A stretch of 64,000 bases of DNA from Slackia sp. ZJ119 (GTDB taxonomy: Bacteria > Actinomycetota > Coriobacteriia > Coriobacteriales > Eggerthellaceae). Made by a program: the position numbers and the translations under genes. The notes below the pieces were generated by a model. That model made no database searches, was not told the DNA's origin, and saw nothing but the letters and a program-made list of their open reading frames with translations. The stretch is taken from the NCBI RefSeq assembly GCF_011039175.1, contig NZ_JAAKEN010000002.1:124001-188000 (forward strand). Reading direction: 5' to 3'. Below are positions 9,054 through 18,123 of this stretch, in pieces (position 1 is the first letter of the stretch; the number at the start of each line of letters is the position of its first letter).

Positions 9054-10148
9054 TTACGCGGTCGGCAAATACTCGTTCGAAAATCCCGTGTTGTCGGGAA
9101 TCTCTGTCTCTACCAGGCCTTCTTCGTTGAGCCACCGGTAAAATGCGTTCCAGCGCTCAGGATCGATGACGCCCCAGGCAGGCGCGTCGGCGACGTACTG
9201 GTCCGCCAGGTACTCCTGGCTCGACAGCGCCAGGTCGCGGTCGATTTCCGGCGCCGCCTCAAGCAGGATGTCCACCGCTTCCTTGGGGTGCGCCATCGCG
9301 TACTCGTAGCCCTTCGCCGTTGCACGCAGAAACGCTTTCGCCTGGTCAGGCTGTTCAGCGAGCCAGGCATCGTTCGCGATGACGACCGGCGTGTAATAGT
9401 CGAACACCGGATTGATGTCGGCGATGGCGAAATAATCGACCGGAAAACCCTGCACCTGCGCGTTTTGAAGCGCCCATGCGGCGAAGACCCACACGGAATC
9501 GAACTGGTCGGCGCGAAGCCCGCTCACCTCGTCGGTGGAATTGGCCGGAACGAACTCGACCGTCGCCGGATCGCCGCCGTCGGTGGCCACGATGTTTTCC
9601 ACGATGGCCCGCTCGATGGGCGCGTCCCACGTGCCGTAGCGCTTCCCCGCCATGCCGGCCGCGCTTTCGATTCCTTCTCCCTGTCGGCTCATGATGCCCG
9701 ACGTGTTGTGCTGGATGACGGTCGCGACCGCGGTCACCGGCAGCGGGTCGGTGCTGCCGAGATAGCCCGCCATGATGTCTTGAAACGCCATGCCTACCTG
9801 CGCGTTTTCAGTCCCTACCAGCGCGTCTGCGTCGCCGTCGGGCGGCTGCACCATCGTGACGTCCAGGCCTTCTTCGGCGTAATACCCCAAAGCCTGGGCG
9901 ACGTAGAGCCCCGTGTGGTTCGTGTTCGGCGTCCAGTCGAGCGCGAACGTGATCGCGGCCAAGCTGCTTTGCGCGGCGGCGGGCGCCCCTTGCTCCCCTT
10001 GCGCCGACTGCGCAGACTGCCCGTCGGACGCCCCTTGCGCATCGGACGCTCCCGAAGAGCAGCCGACGAGCGCCGTGGCCATCGCAGCCGCCGCGGCAGC
10101 TGCAAACGCCCTGCGCGTCATGAGGCTATTCATAAGCATTTTAGTCAT
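9054..10148 (-). CDS. NMT1/THI5-like solute-binding lipoprotein (ThiY-like)
   Basis: 364 aa. It has an N-terminal signal with twin-Arg-like MTRR and lipobox TALVGC (Cys about residue 30), then a Ser/Ala/Gln-rich linker and an NMT1/THI5 periplasmic-binding fold beginning ALDWTPNTNHTGLYVA. That opening is characteristic of pyrimidine-precursor (HMP or formyl-aminopyrimidine) binders. The ATG at 10148 was chosen for TAGGAG 5 bp upstream; the longer frame to 10208 would overlap the permease. TPP-riboswitch control of the operon supports a thiamine-salvage role. The exact ligand is inferred. Confidence 0.88.
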   Translation of the reverse strand: MTKMLMNSLMTRRAFAAAAAAAMATALVGCSSGASDAQGASDGQSAQSAQGEQGAPAAAQSSLAAITFALDWTPNTNHTGLYVAQALGYYAEEGLDVTMVQPPDGDADALVGTENAQVGMAFQDIMAGYLGSTDPLPVTAVATVIQHNTSGIMSRQGEGIESAAGMAGKRYGTWDAPIERAIVENIVATDGGDPATVEFVPANSTDEVSGLRADQFDSVWVFAAWALQNAQVQGFPVDYFAIADINPVFDYYTPVVIANDAWLAEQPDQAKAFLRATAKGYEYAMAHPKEAVDILLEAAPEIDRDLALSSQEYLADQYVADAPAWGVIDPERWNAFYRWLNEEGLVETEIPDNTGFSNEYLPTA

Positions 10149-10156
10149 GTTTTCTC

Positions 10157-11035
10157 CTAAAACGAGTGCGGCTTTTCGTGCTTCTCGACGCGCTTCCAGG
10201 GCATGCATGTGCGCTCAAGAACGCGCACGGCCCCCATGAGCAGCAAAGACAGCGCCGAAATGATGAAAATGACCGCAAACATCTGGTCGTAACTGTAAGA
10301 TTTTCGGACTCGCGTCATGTACACGCCCAGCCCCTCGAAGCCGCCAAGCCACTCCGCGACCACCGCGCCCACAACCGCATAGGTCGCGCTGATGCGCAGC
10401 CCCGCGAAGAACGAATCGGCCGCTGCCGGCAGCTTCGCAAAACGAAACATTTGCCACCAGGACGCGTTCATGGTTCGCATCAGGTCGATGACGTCGGGAT
10501 CGACCGAGCGAAATCCCGATGCCAGCGACACGGTGATAGGGAAAAACGTCGTGAGCGCGACGAGCAGCACCTTCGGCAGCATGCCGTACCCGAGCCACAG
10601 CACCAAAAGCGGCGCTATGGCGACCGTCGGAATCGTCTGCGAAATGGTCACGAGCGGCGAGAGGGCCTTGTCGACCACCGTGAAGCGGTCCATCGCCATC
10701 GCAAGCAGGAAGCCGGCCGCCACGCCGCACGCAAGACCCGCCAAGGCCTCGCCCAGGGTGACCAGCGCATGGCTCGCAAGCAGCGGCGCATCGTCGACGA
10801 GCGCCGAGGCCACGTCGAGCGGGCTTGGCAGCAGAAACGACGGCACCACCTCAAAGGTGCACGCCGCCTGCCACGCGACCAGCACGAACAGCACCGTCAG
10901 CGTCGGAGCCGTCCAACGAAGCAGCGAATCCGGCCGCGCCCCCTTGCGGCGAGCAGCCGCGAGGCCTGCCGCGCCTGCCGAGGCTTTTGCCCGCAAGCGT
11001 CCCGGCCCTTCGCCCCGCTTTTCCCGGTCAACCAT
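10157..11035 (-). CDS. ABC transporter permease (ThiX-like)
   Basis: 292 aa inner-membrane permease of the BPD_transp_1 family. After a 40-residue charged N-terminus, about six hydrophobic segments follow. The EAA-loop region reads GLRISATYAVVGAVVAEWLGG, the ATPase-contact site. The start ATG (11035) shares one base with the stop of the thiamine-binding protein gene (TAATG overlap), implying translational coupling. It is part of the TPP-riboswitch operon for thiamine-precursor uptake. Confidence 0.9.
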   Translation of the reverse strand: MVDREKRGEGPGRLRAKASAGAAGLAAARRKGARPDSLLRWTAPTLTVLFVLVAWQAACTFEVVPSFLLPSPLDVASALVDDAPLLASHALVTLGEALAGLACGVAAGFLLAMAMDRFTVVDKALSPLVTISQTIPTVAIAPLLVLWLGYGMLPKVLLVALTTFFPITVSLASGFRSVDPDVIDLMRTMNASWWQMFRFAKLPAAADSFFAGLRISATYAVVGAVVAEWLGGFEGLGVYMTRVRKSYSYDQMFAVIFIISALSLLLMGAVRVLERTCMPWKRVEKHEKPHSF

Positions 11036-11361
11036 TATTCTCCCAGGCCAGAAGCGGCATTTGCGGCGCGGTACTTCCCTATTTTGCGCTCGGTCGTCAG
11101 CGTGATGCCGGCAGGCTTGTACTCGATTTTCGCATACGTGCAGATTTTTTCGCTCCCGGCCCGCGCGGCGATGAGCTGCGCCTGCTTCAACGCCTCAAGG
11201 CAGACGTCGTAATCGCCTTCGATCGTCGTTTCAAAAGGCCCCACGAACGTGTTGACCGGAAGCGACTGCAGATACGCGATCACCTCGTCGACGATCCGGC
11301 ACACTTCCTCATCGGTGGCTGCATCCATTGGCAGCACCTGAATGGCAACGGCACACTCCAT
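11035..11361 (-). CDS. MTH1187/YkoF-type thiamine-binding protein
   Basis: 108 aa cytoplasmic protein of the thiamine-binding superfamily (DUF77/MTH1187). It is a ferredoxin-like fold with the opening strand CAVAIQVLPM and the later segment FVGPFETTIEGDYD. Members often accompany thiamine transporters. GAAAGGAGG precedes the ATG at 11361. It is the first gene after the TPP riboswitch and overlaps the permease start by one base. The role as a thiamine or HMP chaperone is inferred from family and context. Confidence 0.85.
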   Translation of the reverse strand: MECAVAIQVLPMDAATDEEVCRIVDEVIAYLQSLPVNTFVGPFETTIEGDYDVCLEALKQAQLIAARAGSEKICTYAKIEYKPAGITLTTERKIGKYRAANAASGLGE

Positions 11362-11387
11362 TGCGCCTCCTTTCTTCGGGCGGGCGC

Positions 11388-11416
11388 AAAAAGGCCCGCC
11401 ACACGTGCGGGACCCT
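11388..11416 (-). terminator. Riboswitch-controlled intrinsic terminator
   Basis: On the minus strand a stem of TCCCGC...GCGGG with loop ACGTGTG is followed by CCTTTTTG. It lies between the TPP aptamer and the first thiamine gene, so it is the likely expression platform for premature termination when TPP is bound. Confidence 0.75.
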
Positions 11417-11440
11417 TGAGCGTTGCGATATACGTCAATG

Positions 11441-11547
11441 TCCCTCCGCTGGCATTACCCAGATCAGGTACGGAAATCGTCGTGCGACGACTTCTCCGGG
11501 TCGAAGGCGGGCCTTCCTCTCAGCCGGACTTGCTCCAGCTCCCCGTG
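11441..11547 (-). promoter_or_regulatory. TPP (THI-box) riboswitch aptamer
   Basis: On the minus strand the hallmark blocks appear in order: CGGGGAGCTGG near the 5' end, GGCTGAGAGG, GACCC, ACCTGATCTGGGTAATGCCA and GCGGAGGGA. These are the conserved THI-element cores. A TAGAAT -10-like hexamer lies just upstream (about 11561-11566). It controls the four-gene thiamine uptake operon. Confidence 0.96.
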
Positions 11548-11738
11548 AAACACGCAGCAATTCTAGCACGACCGCCGCACGGCGAAGGCAACGGTTCGGT
11601 ACAACGAAAAGACCGGCCGAATCTTAGGCGGCAAGCGGCGCGGCGGCGAGGTGGCCGGACCGCCTTTGGAGCCGCCAGGCGCCGTCATGCGAACAAAAAG
11701 ATGATGGAACGAGTCAATGTTATCTAAGGAAGCATTGA

Positions 11739-12431
11739 TCACGCAAGCCCTGTGATCGCCACGAAGGCGAACCACAGCGGCGGCACGAACAGCGCAGGCA
11801 GCAGATTCATCACCGGTATGTCCTTGATTTTGAGTATCCCCAGGCCAGAAGCTAGAATCATAAAGCCGCCCACAAGCGTGATCTCGGCCATAAGGCCGCC
11901 GTCGAGCAGAGGCGCAAGAAAGCCCGCAAGCAGCCATATCGCCCCCTGCCAGCAGAACAGCACGATGGCGGCAAACGCGATGCCGAAGCCGAACGACGAG
12001 GCGAGCACCATCGAGGTCACAAGGTCGAGCGTGGCGTTGGTGAGCAGGTAGGTCTCGTCGCCGTAGAGAGCGCTGTTGATGGGGCCGAGTATGGACAGCG
12101 CCCCGATGCAAAAGACCATGATGGCGGTGGACAGCCCCTGCGCCAGACCGCCGCCGTCTTTGGAGCGCTTGGTGACGAAACGGTTGAAGCGGCCATTGAT
12201 GTCGACAGCGGTGCCGGCAACGCCGCCGATGGCGAGGCTCGCAATGAAAAGCACCGGGTAGATGCTCTGCGCCATGCTCGTCACGATGGCGTTCACGCCG
12301 ATGCCTACCGCCGCAAGGCCCATCGCCGCATAGAGTATCTCCTGGTAGCGCTCGCCAAGTCCCCGCCGAGCAAGAGCGCCCACCGCGCTTCCGATGATGA
12401 TCGTCGCCGTGTTGACAAGTGTGCCGAGCAC
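11739..12431 (-). CDS. DUF554 family membrane protein
   Basis: 230 aa. The protein starts MLGTLVNTATIIIGSAVGAL, the standard DUF554 (YdfK/YqgA-like) opening, and has six to seven hydrophobic segments with conserved GALSILGPINSAL and FGFGIAFAA blocks. The molecular function of the family is not established; it is a predicted transporter. It is a stand-alone minus-strand gene between the TPP operon and trmB. Confidence 0.9.
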   Translation of the reverse strand: MLGTLVNTATIIIGSAVGALARRGLGERYQEILYAAMGLAAVGIGVNAIVTSMAQSIYPVLFIASLAIGGVAGTAVDINGRFNRFVTKRSKDGGGLAQGLSTAIMVFCIGALSILGPINSALYGDETYLLTNATLDLVTSMVLASSFGFGIAFAAIVLFCWQGAIWLLAGFLAPLLDGGLMAEITLVGGFMILASGLGILKIKDIPVMNLLPALFVPPLWFAFVAITGLA

Positions 12432-12547
12432 GTCATCTCCTCCCCGTTCGCATGTCAGATACCGGAATTATACGCCTGCGCCGGCACCTGCGCACGACCG
12501 TTGATTTCGCCGTGCCGTGCGGCGGAAGCGGCGGCGACGGGCAGGGC

Positions 12548-13390
12548 TCAGTGGCCGTTTCGCTTTCGGTTCCTCATGTTGACGAGGGCGTTTTCCATGC
12601 CGAGCGGCACGTAGTCTATGGCGTCGAGGTCGCTTGGCAAGTAGTCGTACAGGCTTTTCGGCTCGCACGACACGTTTGGCGCGGCGCCTTCCCGCACGAC
12701 CGCCCGCAGCGCATGCAGCTTCGCCCCGCGCACGACAAGCTTTTGCTCGTACTCCGATACGACCAGGTCAACGTCGTCAAAACCCGACGCATCGCTTCGC
12801 AGGTCCCTCGTTGAGGCCACTATGTCGTAACCGGCGGCCGCAAGCTGCTCTGTCGCATAGTCGAACAGCGGCTGGCTGTCGGTCTTCAGGTGCAGCATTC
12901 CCTCCGCGCCCAGAAGCGGCCGATATGCCGCCAAGCGCTCGACCCCGACCACGCGTCGCTGCGTCTCTTTCTTGCGGGGAAAAGGCGTTGGGAAATTCAT
13001 GTGCAGGTGCACAATTTCCCCCGGCGCAAAGAAGCCGGGAAGCACCGCGGCATCGCCGATGGCGAACACGACGTTGCGCGGCGCCACATAGCCGTCTTCG
13101 GGGCGCTTTGCCCGGCCCGACGACGCCACGCCGCCCACCGCCGCGTGCTCCGCCGCGAACGAGACGCACATCGGCTCGCAGTCGATGCCGACCACCAGCT
13201 CGTCAGGGCGAAGCCGGGCTGCGGCCACGGTCCACTGGCCTTTGCCGCACCCCAGGTCAACGCGCAGGTTTCGGCATCCTGGCAGCAATGTGCGCCACCG
13301 GCCTTTGAGGCCGGCGGGGTCTTGCGCCAGGTAGTCGGCATGCAGCGCCAGGCGCTCGTCGATCAGTTTCGGCTTTCGTACGTGAGGCAT
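12548..13390 (-). CDS. trmB: tRNA (guanine-N7-)-methyltransferase
   Basis: 280 aa. It makes m7G46 in tRNA variable loops using SAM. The SAM motif RVDLGCGKGQW is at about residues 50-60, and the family signature LHMNFPTPFPRKKETQRR corresponds to the usual FPDPWPKKRHHKRR. The ATG at 13390 has GAAGGA nine bases upstream; a much longer frame extends to 13624 but its N-terminus is GC-rich filler. It carries an unusual insertion (the VGGVASSGRAKRPEDGYVAP region) after the second strand and a ~70-residue C-terminal extension beyond the catalytic core. Confidence 0.9.
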   Translation of the reverse strand: MPHVRKPKLIDERLALHADYLAQDPAGLKGRWRTLLPGCRNLRVDLGCGKGQWTVAAARLRPDELVVGIDCEPMCVSFAAEHAAVGGVASSGRAKRPEDGYVAPRNVVFAIGDAAVLPGFFAPGEIVHLHMNFPTPFPRKKETQRRVVGVERLAAYRPLLGAEGMLHLKTDSQPLFDYATEQLAAAGYDIVASTRDLRSDASGFDDVDLVVSEYEQKLVVRGAKLHALRAVVREGAAPNVSCEPKSLYDYLPSDLDAIDYVPLGMENALVNMRNRKRNGH

Positions 13391-13582
13391 CGCTCGTCGT
13401 CCTTCGTGCGGGGTGTTCGGCTCTTTGGGTCGCACCATCGTACAACGTCCGGCGCCTCTGCGGCAGGGCCTTTTCTCGCCAGCCGTCCGAACGGCGCAAA
13501 CCCGGCAGCTCGGCGAAGAGCGGGAGGCGGCCCCCGCCGCGCCGCCTTCGCCGCGCTGCCGCCGCCCTCGTCCCCTGCGACG

Positions 13583-13618
13583 AAAAAACGCCCGCCTCCA
13601 CAGCGGGAAGCGGGCGTT
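13583..13618 (-). terminator. Intrinsic terminator of the aldolase gene
   Basis: Minus strand: AACGCCCGC, a 14-nt loop, GCGGGCGTT, then a T-run (TTTTTT). It lies just downstream of the aldolase stop and upstream of trmB. Confidence 0.85.
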
Positions 13619-13655
13619 GCACAAGCGGTGTTTCCGCAGATGACGGTCGTAAAAC

Positions 13656-14600
13656 CTACAGCGTGAAGTCCTTCTTGCCTTCGAAGACTTCCAGAGCCTC
13701 GGCCACGGACGCGTCGCCGAGCGTGATGGCGCTGATGGCCTTCGTCAGACGCACGGCCTCGTCCAGCGAGCGCTGGTGGATGTTGCGGCCGGTCGCGTTG
13801 CCGCAGGCGCCGCCGGTGTGGATCTGGTTGTACAGCTGCGTCAGGAACGTCTCGGCGTCGACCGTCGAACCGCCGGCGCACACAAGACCGGTGCGGCCAG
13901 CCGCCATGGAGGCGACCTTCAGGGCCTCGAACGGCGTGCGGGTGTCATCGCCCTCGGGCTTCGGCGGGTTCACCTTCACGAAGTCGGCGCCCAGGCACAG
14001 CGCCACGCCAGCGGCGCCGGCGATCAGGTCCGGGTCCTTCTCAGCGGTGACGGCCTTGCCGCGCGGATAGATCCACAGCACCACCAGCAGGCCGTTCGCA
14101 TGAGCCTGAGCGATCAGCTCGCCAGCCTCGGCCATCATGGTGGCCTCGTATTCGCTGCCCAGGTAGATGGTGTAGCCCAGGCCCACGATGTTCACGCCGG
14201 CCTCGCGCATGGCAAGCACGGTGTCCAAATCGTAGAGCTGCGGCGAATACGGATCCTCCTGGCTCGTCTTCACCAGGTTGGTCTTGGAGTTCATCTTGAT
14301 GAGGTAGTTGATCTCCGGATAGTCGTTAGCGTACTGCGCGATAAGGCCGCGCTGACCAGCCAGAACGCCGATGGTGCCCTGTTTGCCGATCTCGAACAGA
14401 TGCTGCGGCTCGGCGTCGGCGATGTCGATGCCCTCGCCGTAGAAGTCCTTGTTCATGTGCTCAATTTTCTGGTCGCACGCGAACAACATCAGTCGGCCGG
14501 TCTCGCGGGTTGCCTTCAGGTAATTGTCAATATAGGTGTCACGCATCTCAGGCATGACATCGGCGGGAACCCTGACCTGGTCACGGGTAATTTTCGGCAT
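13656..14600 (-). CDS. Class I fructose-bisphosphate aldolase, DhnA/archaeal type
   Basis: 314 aa DeoC/FbaB-type TIM barrel. Landmarks are LMLFACDQKIEHMN (about residues 37-50, substrate binding), LWIYPRGK (Tyr 178, proton-transfer region) and ADFVKVNPP with the Schiff-base Lys at residue 209. It cleaves fructose-1,6-bisphosphate to DHAP and glyceraldehyde-3-phosphate without metal. Related DhnA-family enzymes make ADTH in aromatic biosynthesis, so the substrate is probable rather than proven. The ATG at 14600 follows GGAGG. A TAGAAT -10 lies near 14676-14681. Confidence 0.85.
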   Translation of the reverse strand: MPKITRDQVRVPADVMPEMRDTYIDNYLKATRETGRLMLFACDQKIEHMNKDFYGEGIDIADAEPQHLFEIGKQGTIGVLAGQRGLIAQYANDYPEINYLIKMNSKTNLVKTSQEDPYSPQLYDLDTVLAMREAGVNIVGLGYTIYLGSEYEATMMAEAGELIAQAHANGLLVVLWIYPRGKAVTAEKDPDLIAGAAGVALCLGADFVKVNPPKPEGDDTRTPFEALKVASMAAGRTGLVCAGGSTVDAETFLTQLYNQIHTGGACGNATGRNIHQRSLDEAVRLTKAISAITLGDASVAEALEVFEGKKDFTL

Positions 14601-14819
14601 AACTTCCTCCTTATGGAACAGATGCGAACGCGGCAGAAGGCCAAGCGCCCCCGGTCGCGCGGTATGACGATAATTCTAACGAAAGCCTGCTCGATCCCCG
14701 TAGATTTCATGGAAAAAGCGGGGGTGGTGAAGGCATTCTTCCGAAAGGAGCGCCGAGAGGCCCCGCCGGCCTGGTCCCGCATGGCAAAGCCAGGGCGAGA
14801 CGAGCCGGCCGGCACCCCC

Positions 14820-16379
14820 TTACACCCCTTTCGCGTGGCTGTGACGTGCGGCGTCGTCGGGATTGATCGTCATGGACTGGAAGCGGTCGCTCATGAACGC
14901 GTTGTCGAAGTGCTGGGCGTAGAAGCGCTCGATGGGCGTTTCGACGGGCTGGCCGGACAGGCGCTCGTACCAGCAATCGAGCGCCTGCAGCGACATGACG
15001 GCGTCGACCAGCATGAGCGCAGCCGCGGCCGTCGTCAGCGAATAGCGCCAATTCCAGGGCACCAAATTGATCACGTGCAACAAAAGCGGCAACAGCAGCT
15101 TTATCCACACGCAGCCGAGAAGTCCCCAGCACCCCATGGCCCAGCCGCACGTGCGTCCGCCAACAGACAACCACTGACCGGTATAATCCCAGGCCACAGC
15201 CCCATAGGTGTACTGCATGAACCAGCTGGTGAAGTACTCGAACGCACCGCCGATGAGGGCGCTCAGGAAGAAGACGGCGATGAGGCTTTTCTTGTGCAGC
15301 CGATTCAGGAAAAGGGTCATCAGCACGGCGCCGCAGCCGTAGATGGGCGAAAACGGCCCGAACAGCAGCCCTGCGCGGTCCTGCCACTGACCCGGCGCAA
15401 CGATGAGGAAGTGAACGATTTCTTCCATGAACAGGCCCAAGACGGAGCTGACCACGAAAACCCAGAACAGGTTGAAGAAGTTGAGCGCGATGTAGCCCTT
15501 GCCTTCCGGGTCGCGGCCAAGCGTGCCGGCTTCGGCCTGGGCAAGGTCCTCGCGGGCACGCAGCAGCCGGTGCAGCTTGCGCTCGTCGCGCAGCGAGGGG
15601 TCGAGGTAGGACTGCGCCGCAACCGTCACCGCGAACACGGCGACGTAGATGCCCAGGCTGTACGTGACGCCATGAAGCATGAGCGAACACAGCAGGCCGA
15701 GCAGCATGAGCAGGTAGATGCCGTAAGCCAGGTAGGCTGCGAACCGGCGCTGGTTGCGCAAAAGCCGCGTGCCGAACACGAAGAACGCGACGGCCAACAG
15801 CGCAACGACGCCCAGGTGCACGAACGTGACGACGGTGGTGGACGCGCCCAGGCTTTCCATGGCGCCTTTTTCGAACAGCGCCGCCGAAGCGACGGCCGCC
15901 CGCACCGTGGCCGCAAACACGACGAGCGCCGAAGCGATGCACAGCCACCCGTACACCTTCATGAGCGGCGGCAGCTTCTGTCTGTCGATGGGAGCGCTCA
16001 GGTCTTCGCCGATGCGCTCCTTTGCGTCGGCGACCTTTTGAAACTCCTTCTTGACCTGGTCTTCTGCGTGCTCAAGAACCTCTTTGGGATGCGCTGGGGC
16101 ATGCGCGGCCTCCAATGCGTCGCACTCGATGCGCCCGGCCTCGCGCACGACGTCCTTCGCCAGGCGCGACGGATGCGCCATCGTCTGCGCGACGCCCTTC
16201 GCCTTCTGCGCAGCGCGGGCCGCATCGTCTTTGGCCTCGGCGGCGTCGCGACGCAGCTCGACGTCCCATTCCTCGCGCGTCTTTGACAGGTTTTCGCCCG
16301 CCTGTCGGGCCAGCCGCTCAAGGGGGCCGTTGGGCACGCCCTTCCCAGGCCCGGATTCCGCGTTGCTCGTTTTGCCCAC
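14820..16379 (-). CDS. CmpB-type membrane protein (putative ABC transporter permease domain)
   Basis: About 519 aa. An Ala/Lys/Glu-rich coiled coil (first ~140 residues) precedes about eight hydrophobic segments. The second half carries the ABC_trans_CmpB signature region (VLGLFMEEIVHFLIV, FGPFSPIYGCGAVLMTL, FEYFTSWFMQ). The biochemical role is unknown. The start is uncertain: GTG at 16379 has GGGAAGGGGG upstream, whereas an ATG at 16421 overlaps a good TATAAT (16421-16426 on the minus strand), which would put the transcription start downstream of that ATG. The frame extends to 16667 without another plausible start. Confidence 0.75.
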   Translation of the reverse strand: MGKTSNAESGPGKGVPNGPLERLARQAGENLSKTREEWDVELRRDAAEAKDDAARAAQKAKGVAQTMAHPSRLAKDVVREAGRIECDALEAAHAPAHPKEVLEHAEDQVKKEFQKVADAKERIGEDLSAPIDRQKLPPLMKVYGWLCIASALVVFAATVRAAVASAALFEKGAMESLGASTTVVTFVHLGVVALLAVAFFVFGTRLLRNQRRFAAYLAYGIYLLMLLGLLCSLMLHGVTYSLGIYVAVFAVTVAAQSYLDPSLRDERKLHRLLRAREDLAQAEAGTLGRDPEGKGYIALNFFNLFWVFVVSSVLGLFMEEIVHFLIVAPGQWQDRAGLLFGPFSPIYGCGAVLMTLFLNRLHKKSLIAVFFLSALIGGAFEYFTSWFMQYTYGAVAWDYTGQWLSVGGRTCGWAMGCWGLLGCVWIKLLLPLLLHVINLVPWNWRYSLTTAAAALMLVDAVMSLQALDCWYERLSGQPVETPIERFYAQHFDNAFMSDRFQSMTINPDDAARHSHAKGV

Positions 16380-16591
16380 GACAGCCCCCTTCCCATATGG
16401 CGGCGCATTTTCAGCGCCCATTATAGGAACGGGAATAGCGGCGGCCCGAGGCGAAAACGATCCGTCAGCGCCCCGTTTCGGCTGGGAAAGCCAGATGAAA
16501 CGAAGTGGAAGCAAAATGGTAGGAATAACCGCGGGCAAGGCGAAACCCCCTGGCGTTTCGCCTCGCTCCGACAAAGGCACCGGGAAGGAGG

Positions 16592-17605
16592 TTAGGACAG
16601 GCAGGCTTCGGCGGCGATGCGGTTGGCGAGGGCAAGAGCGTCTTCCCAGGCGGCGCCCAAAGACCACGCCGCCGCGAAGGCGCCGAGATGCGCGTCACCG
16701 GCGCCGACCGTGCTGACGGGCTCGACGGGCTCGGTGGGCACGTGGACGACGCGGACCGAAGCGTCCGCGCCGGCGGCGGGAACGAACGCGTACGAGCCGT
16801 CCGCGCCCGCCGTCACGATGACGGGGGCGCGGTATTCCTGGGCGAGCGCCATGCCGGCCTCGCGGGGGTCAGACGCCCCGGTGAACGCGCAAACCTCCTG
16901 GTCGTTGAGGTGCCAGACGGCTCCGAGCGAGCGGATGCGGGCGAGACGGCCGGCGGAGACGTCGCAAACGCGAGGACCGGGCGCGTAGAACATCCGGATG
17001 TGCGGATGCGCCTCGAAAAAGCCGAGGATCGCATCGCCGCCGTCGGTCTCCAGTTCGTAGCCGCACGCAAGAGCGCCCCGCAGCGCCGCTACGTCGGCCG
17101 GAGCCAAGGCGTCGAACCACGCTTTTTCGAAGCAGCGCTCGATGCCGGGGACGGTGATCATCGTGCGCTGGCCGTCCGGCTCCACCAGGCACACGCATGC
17201 GCCGTTGTCCGGGATGTCCGCCGCACAGGCGTCCACCGCCAAGGGCTCGACGTCGGCCTCGCGCAGCCCGTCGCGAACGATGCTCGCAAAAACGCCTGAT
17301 CCCAGGGGTGCCAGCAAGCGCATGGGGCAGCCAGCCTTTCGCGCGGCCGCCACCGCGTTCAAGGCGCAGCCGCCCAGCGCGGTCTTCACCCCGGCGGGCA
17401 CGATGCCTTCGCCCGACCGCGGCAGCCGCGCCACGTCGAACGAGACATCCACCATCACCGCGCCGATGGCCGCCAGCGCAGGCCGGGTGGAAAAAGCAGC
17501 TTCCGTTTCCGCCTGACCTGCGGCTTTGCGTCCAACAACGGTCGGACTGTTCGCTTCTGCGGCTTGCCCGGCTTCCGACGTTCCAGGTCGCATCGCACGC
17601 TTCAC
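16592..17605 (-). CDS. PfkB-family carbohydrate kinase
   Basis: 337 aa. An unstructured 40-residue N-terminus precedes the ribokinase fold: GAVMVDVSFDVARLP, the GG-type substrate motif TALGGCALNAVAAARKAG, and the C-terminal anion-hole/catalytic signature STVGAGDAHLGAF with the base Asp. The sugar or nucleoside substrate cannot be assigned. The start is GTG at 17605 with AGGAGG 8 bp upstream. It is the last gene of the moeA-moaB-pfkB cluster (12-bp gap), though no functional link to molybdopterin is obvious. Confidence 0.88.
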   Translation of the reverse strand: MKRAMRPGTSEAGQAAEANSPTVVGRKAAGQAETEAAFSTRPALAAIGAVMVDVSFDVARLPRSGEGIVPAGVKTALGGCALNAVAAARKAGCPMRLLAPLGSGVFASIVRDGLREADVEPLAVDACAADIPDNGACVCLVEPDGQRTMITVPGIERCFEKAWFDALAPADVAALRGALACGYELETDGGDAILGFFEAHPHIRMFYAPGPRVCDVSAGRLARIRSLGAVWHLNDQEVCAFTGASDPREAGMALAQEYRAPVIVTAGADGSYAFVPAAGADASVRVVHVPTEPVEPVSTVGAGDAHLGAFAAAWSLGAAWEDALALANRIAAEACLS

Positions 17606-17617
17606 GCCGCACACCTC

Positions 17618-18097
17618 CTAATGCCCGCCGCCGCCCATCATCGACTTCGCATGGGCCAGCACCGGACGGATGCCTTCCCAGTTTTCCCGCGCCGCTTTTT
17701 CGCTGCCCGGCAGGTTGATGACCAGGTGACGGCCGCGCTGCATGCACACCGCCCGCGACAGCATCGCGTACGGCGTGATGCGAAGCGAATAGGCGCGCAT
17801 GCCCTCCGCGATGCCGGGGACGTCGCGTTCGCAGACGTCGCGCGTGGCCTCCGGGGTGACGTCGCGCAGCGAAAGGCCGCTTCCGCCGCAGGTCAGAACG
17901 ATGTCGGCGTCAAGATCGTCGCACGCCTGCACGATGGCTTCAGCAATGTCGGCCCGCTCGTCGCGCACCACCACGCGGCCGAGGCATTCCCAGCCGGCCT
18001 CCGCTATGAGCGATTCGAGCGCAGCCCCTGCCGTGTCCTCTTTTTCGGAGCGCGTGTCCGAGCACGTCACGATGGCAAACGTCAGATTCCCGTCCAT
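17618..18097 (-). CDS. moaB: MoaB/MogA-type molybdopterin protein
   Basis: 159 aa. Molybdenum-cofactor biosynthesis, adenylylating or binding molybdopterin before metal insertion. The fold motifs are FAIVTCSDTRSEKEDTAG and the MPT-binding loop LTCGGSGLSLRDVTPEAT (usual TGGTG.s.RD.TPEA), followed by the PGSEKA region. The ATG at 18097 is preceded by GGAAAGGAAG. moeA ends 26 bp upstream, so the two steps are co-expressed. The last residues are Gly-rich and end in His. Confidence 0.93.
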   Translation of the reverse strand: MDGNLTFAIVTCSDTRSEKEDTAGAALESLIAEAGWECLGRVVVRDERADIAEAIVQACDDLDADIVLTCGGSGLSLRDVTPEATRDVCERDVPGIAEGMRAYSLRITPYAMLSRAVCMQRGRHLVINLPGSEKAARENWEGIRPVLAHAKSMMGGGGH

Positions 18098-18123
18098 GGC
18101 AAACTTCCTTTCCGCAGGCCAGA

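Noticed and set aside
13776-16286. An 836-codon plus-strand frame opposite the aldolase and CmpB genes.
   Set aside because: It is a GC-rich shadow: the His/Arg/Gln-rich product resembles no family, while the minus-strand frames are well-recognised proteins.
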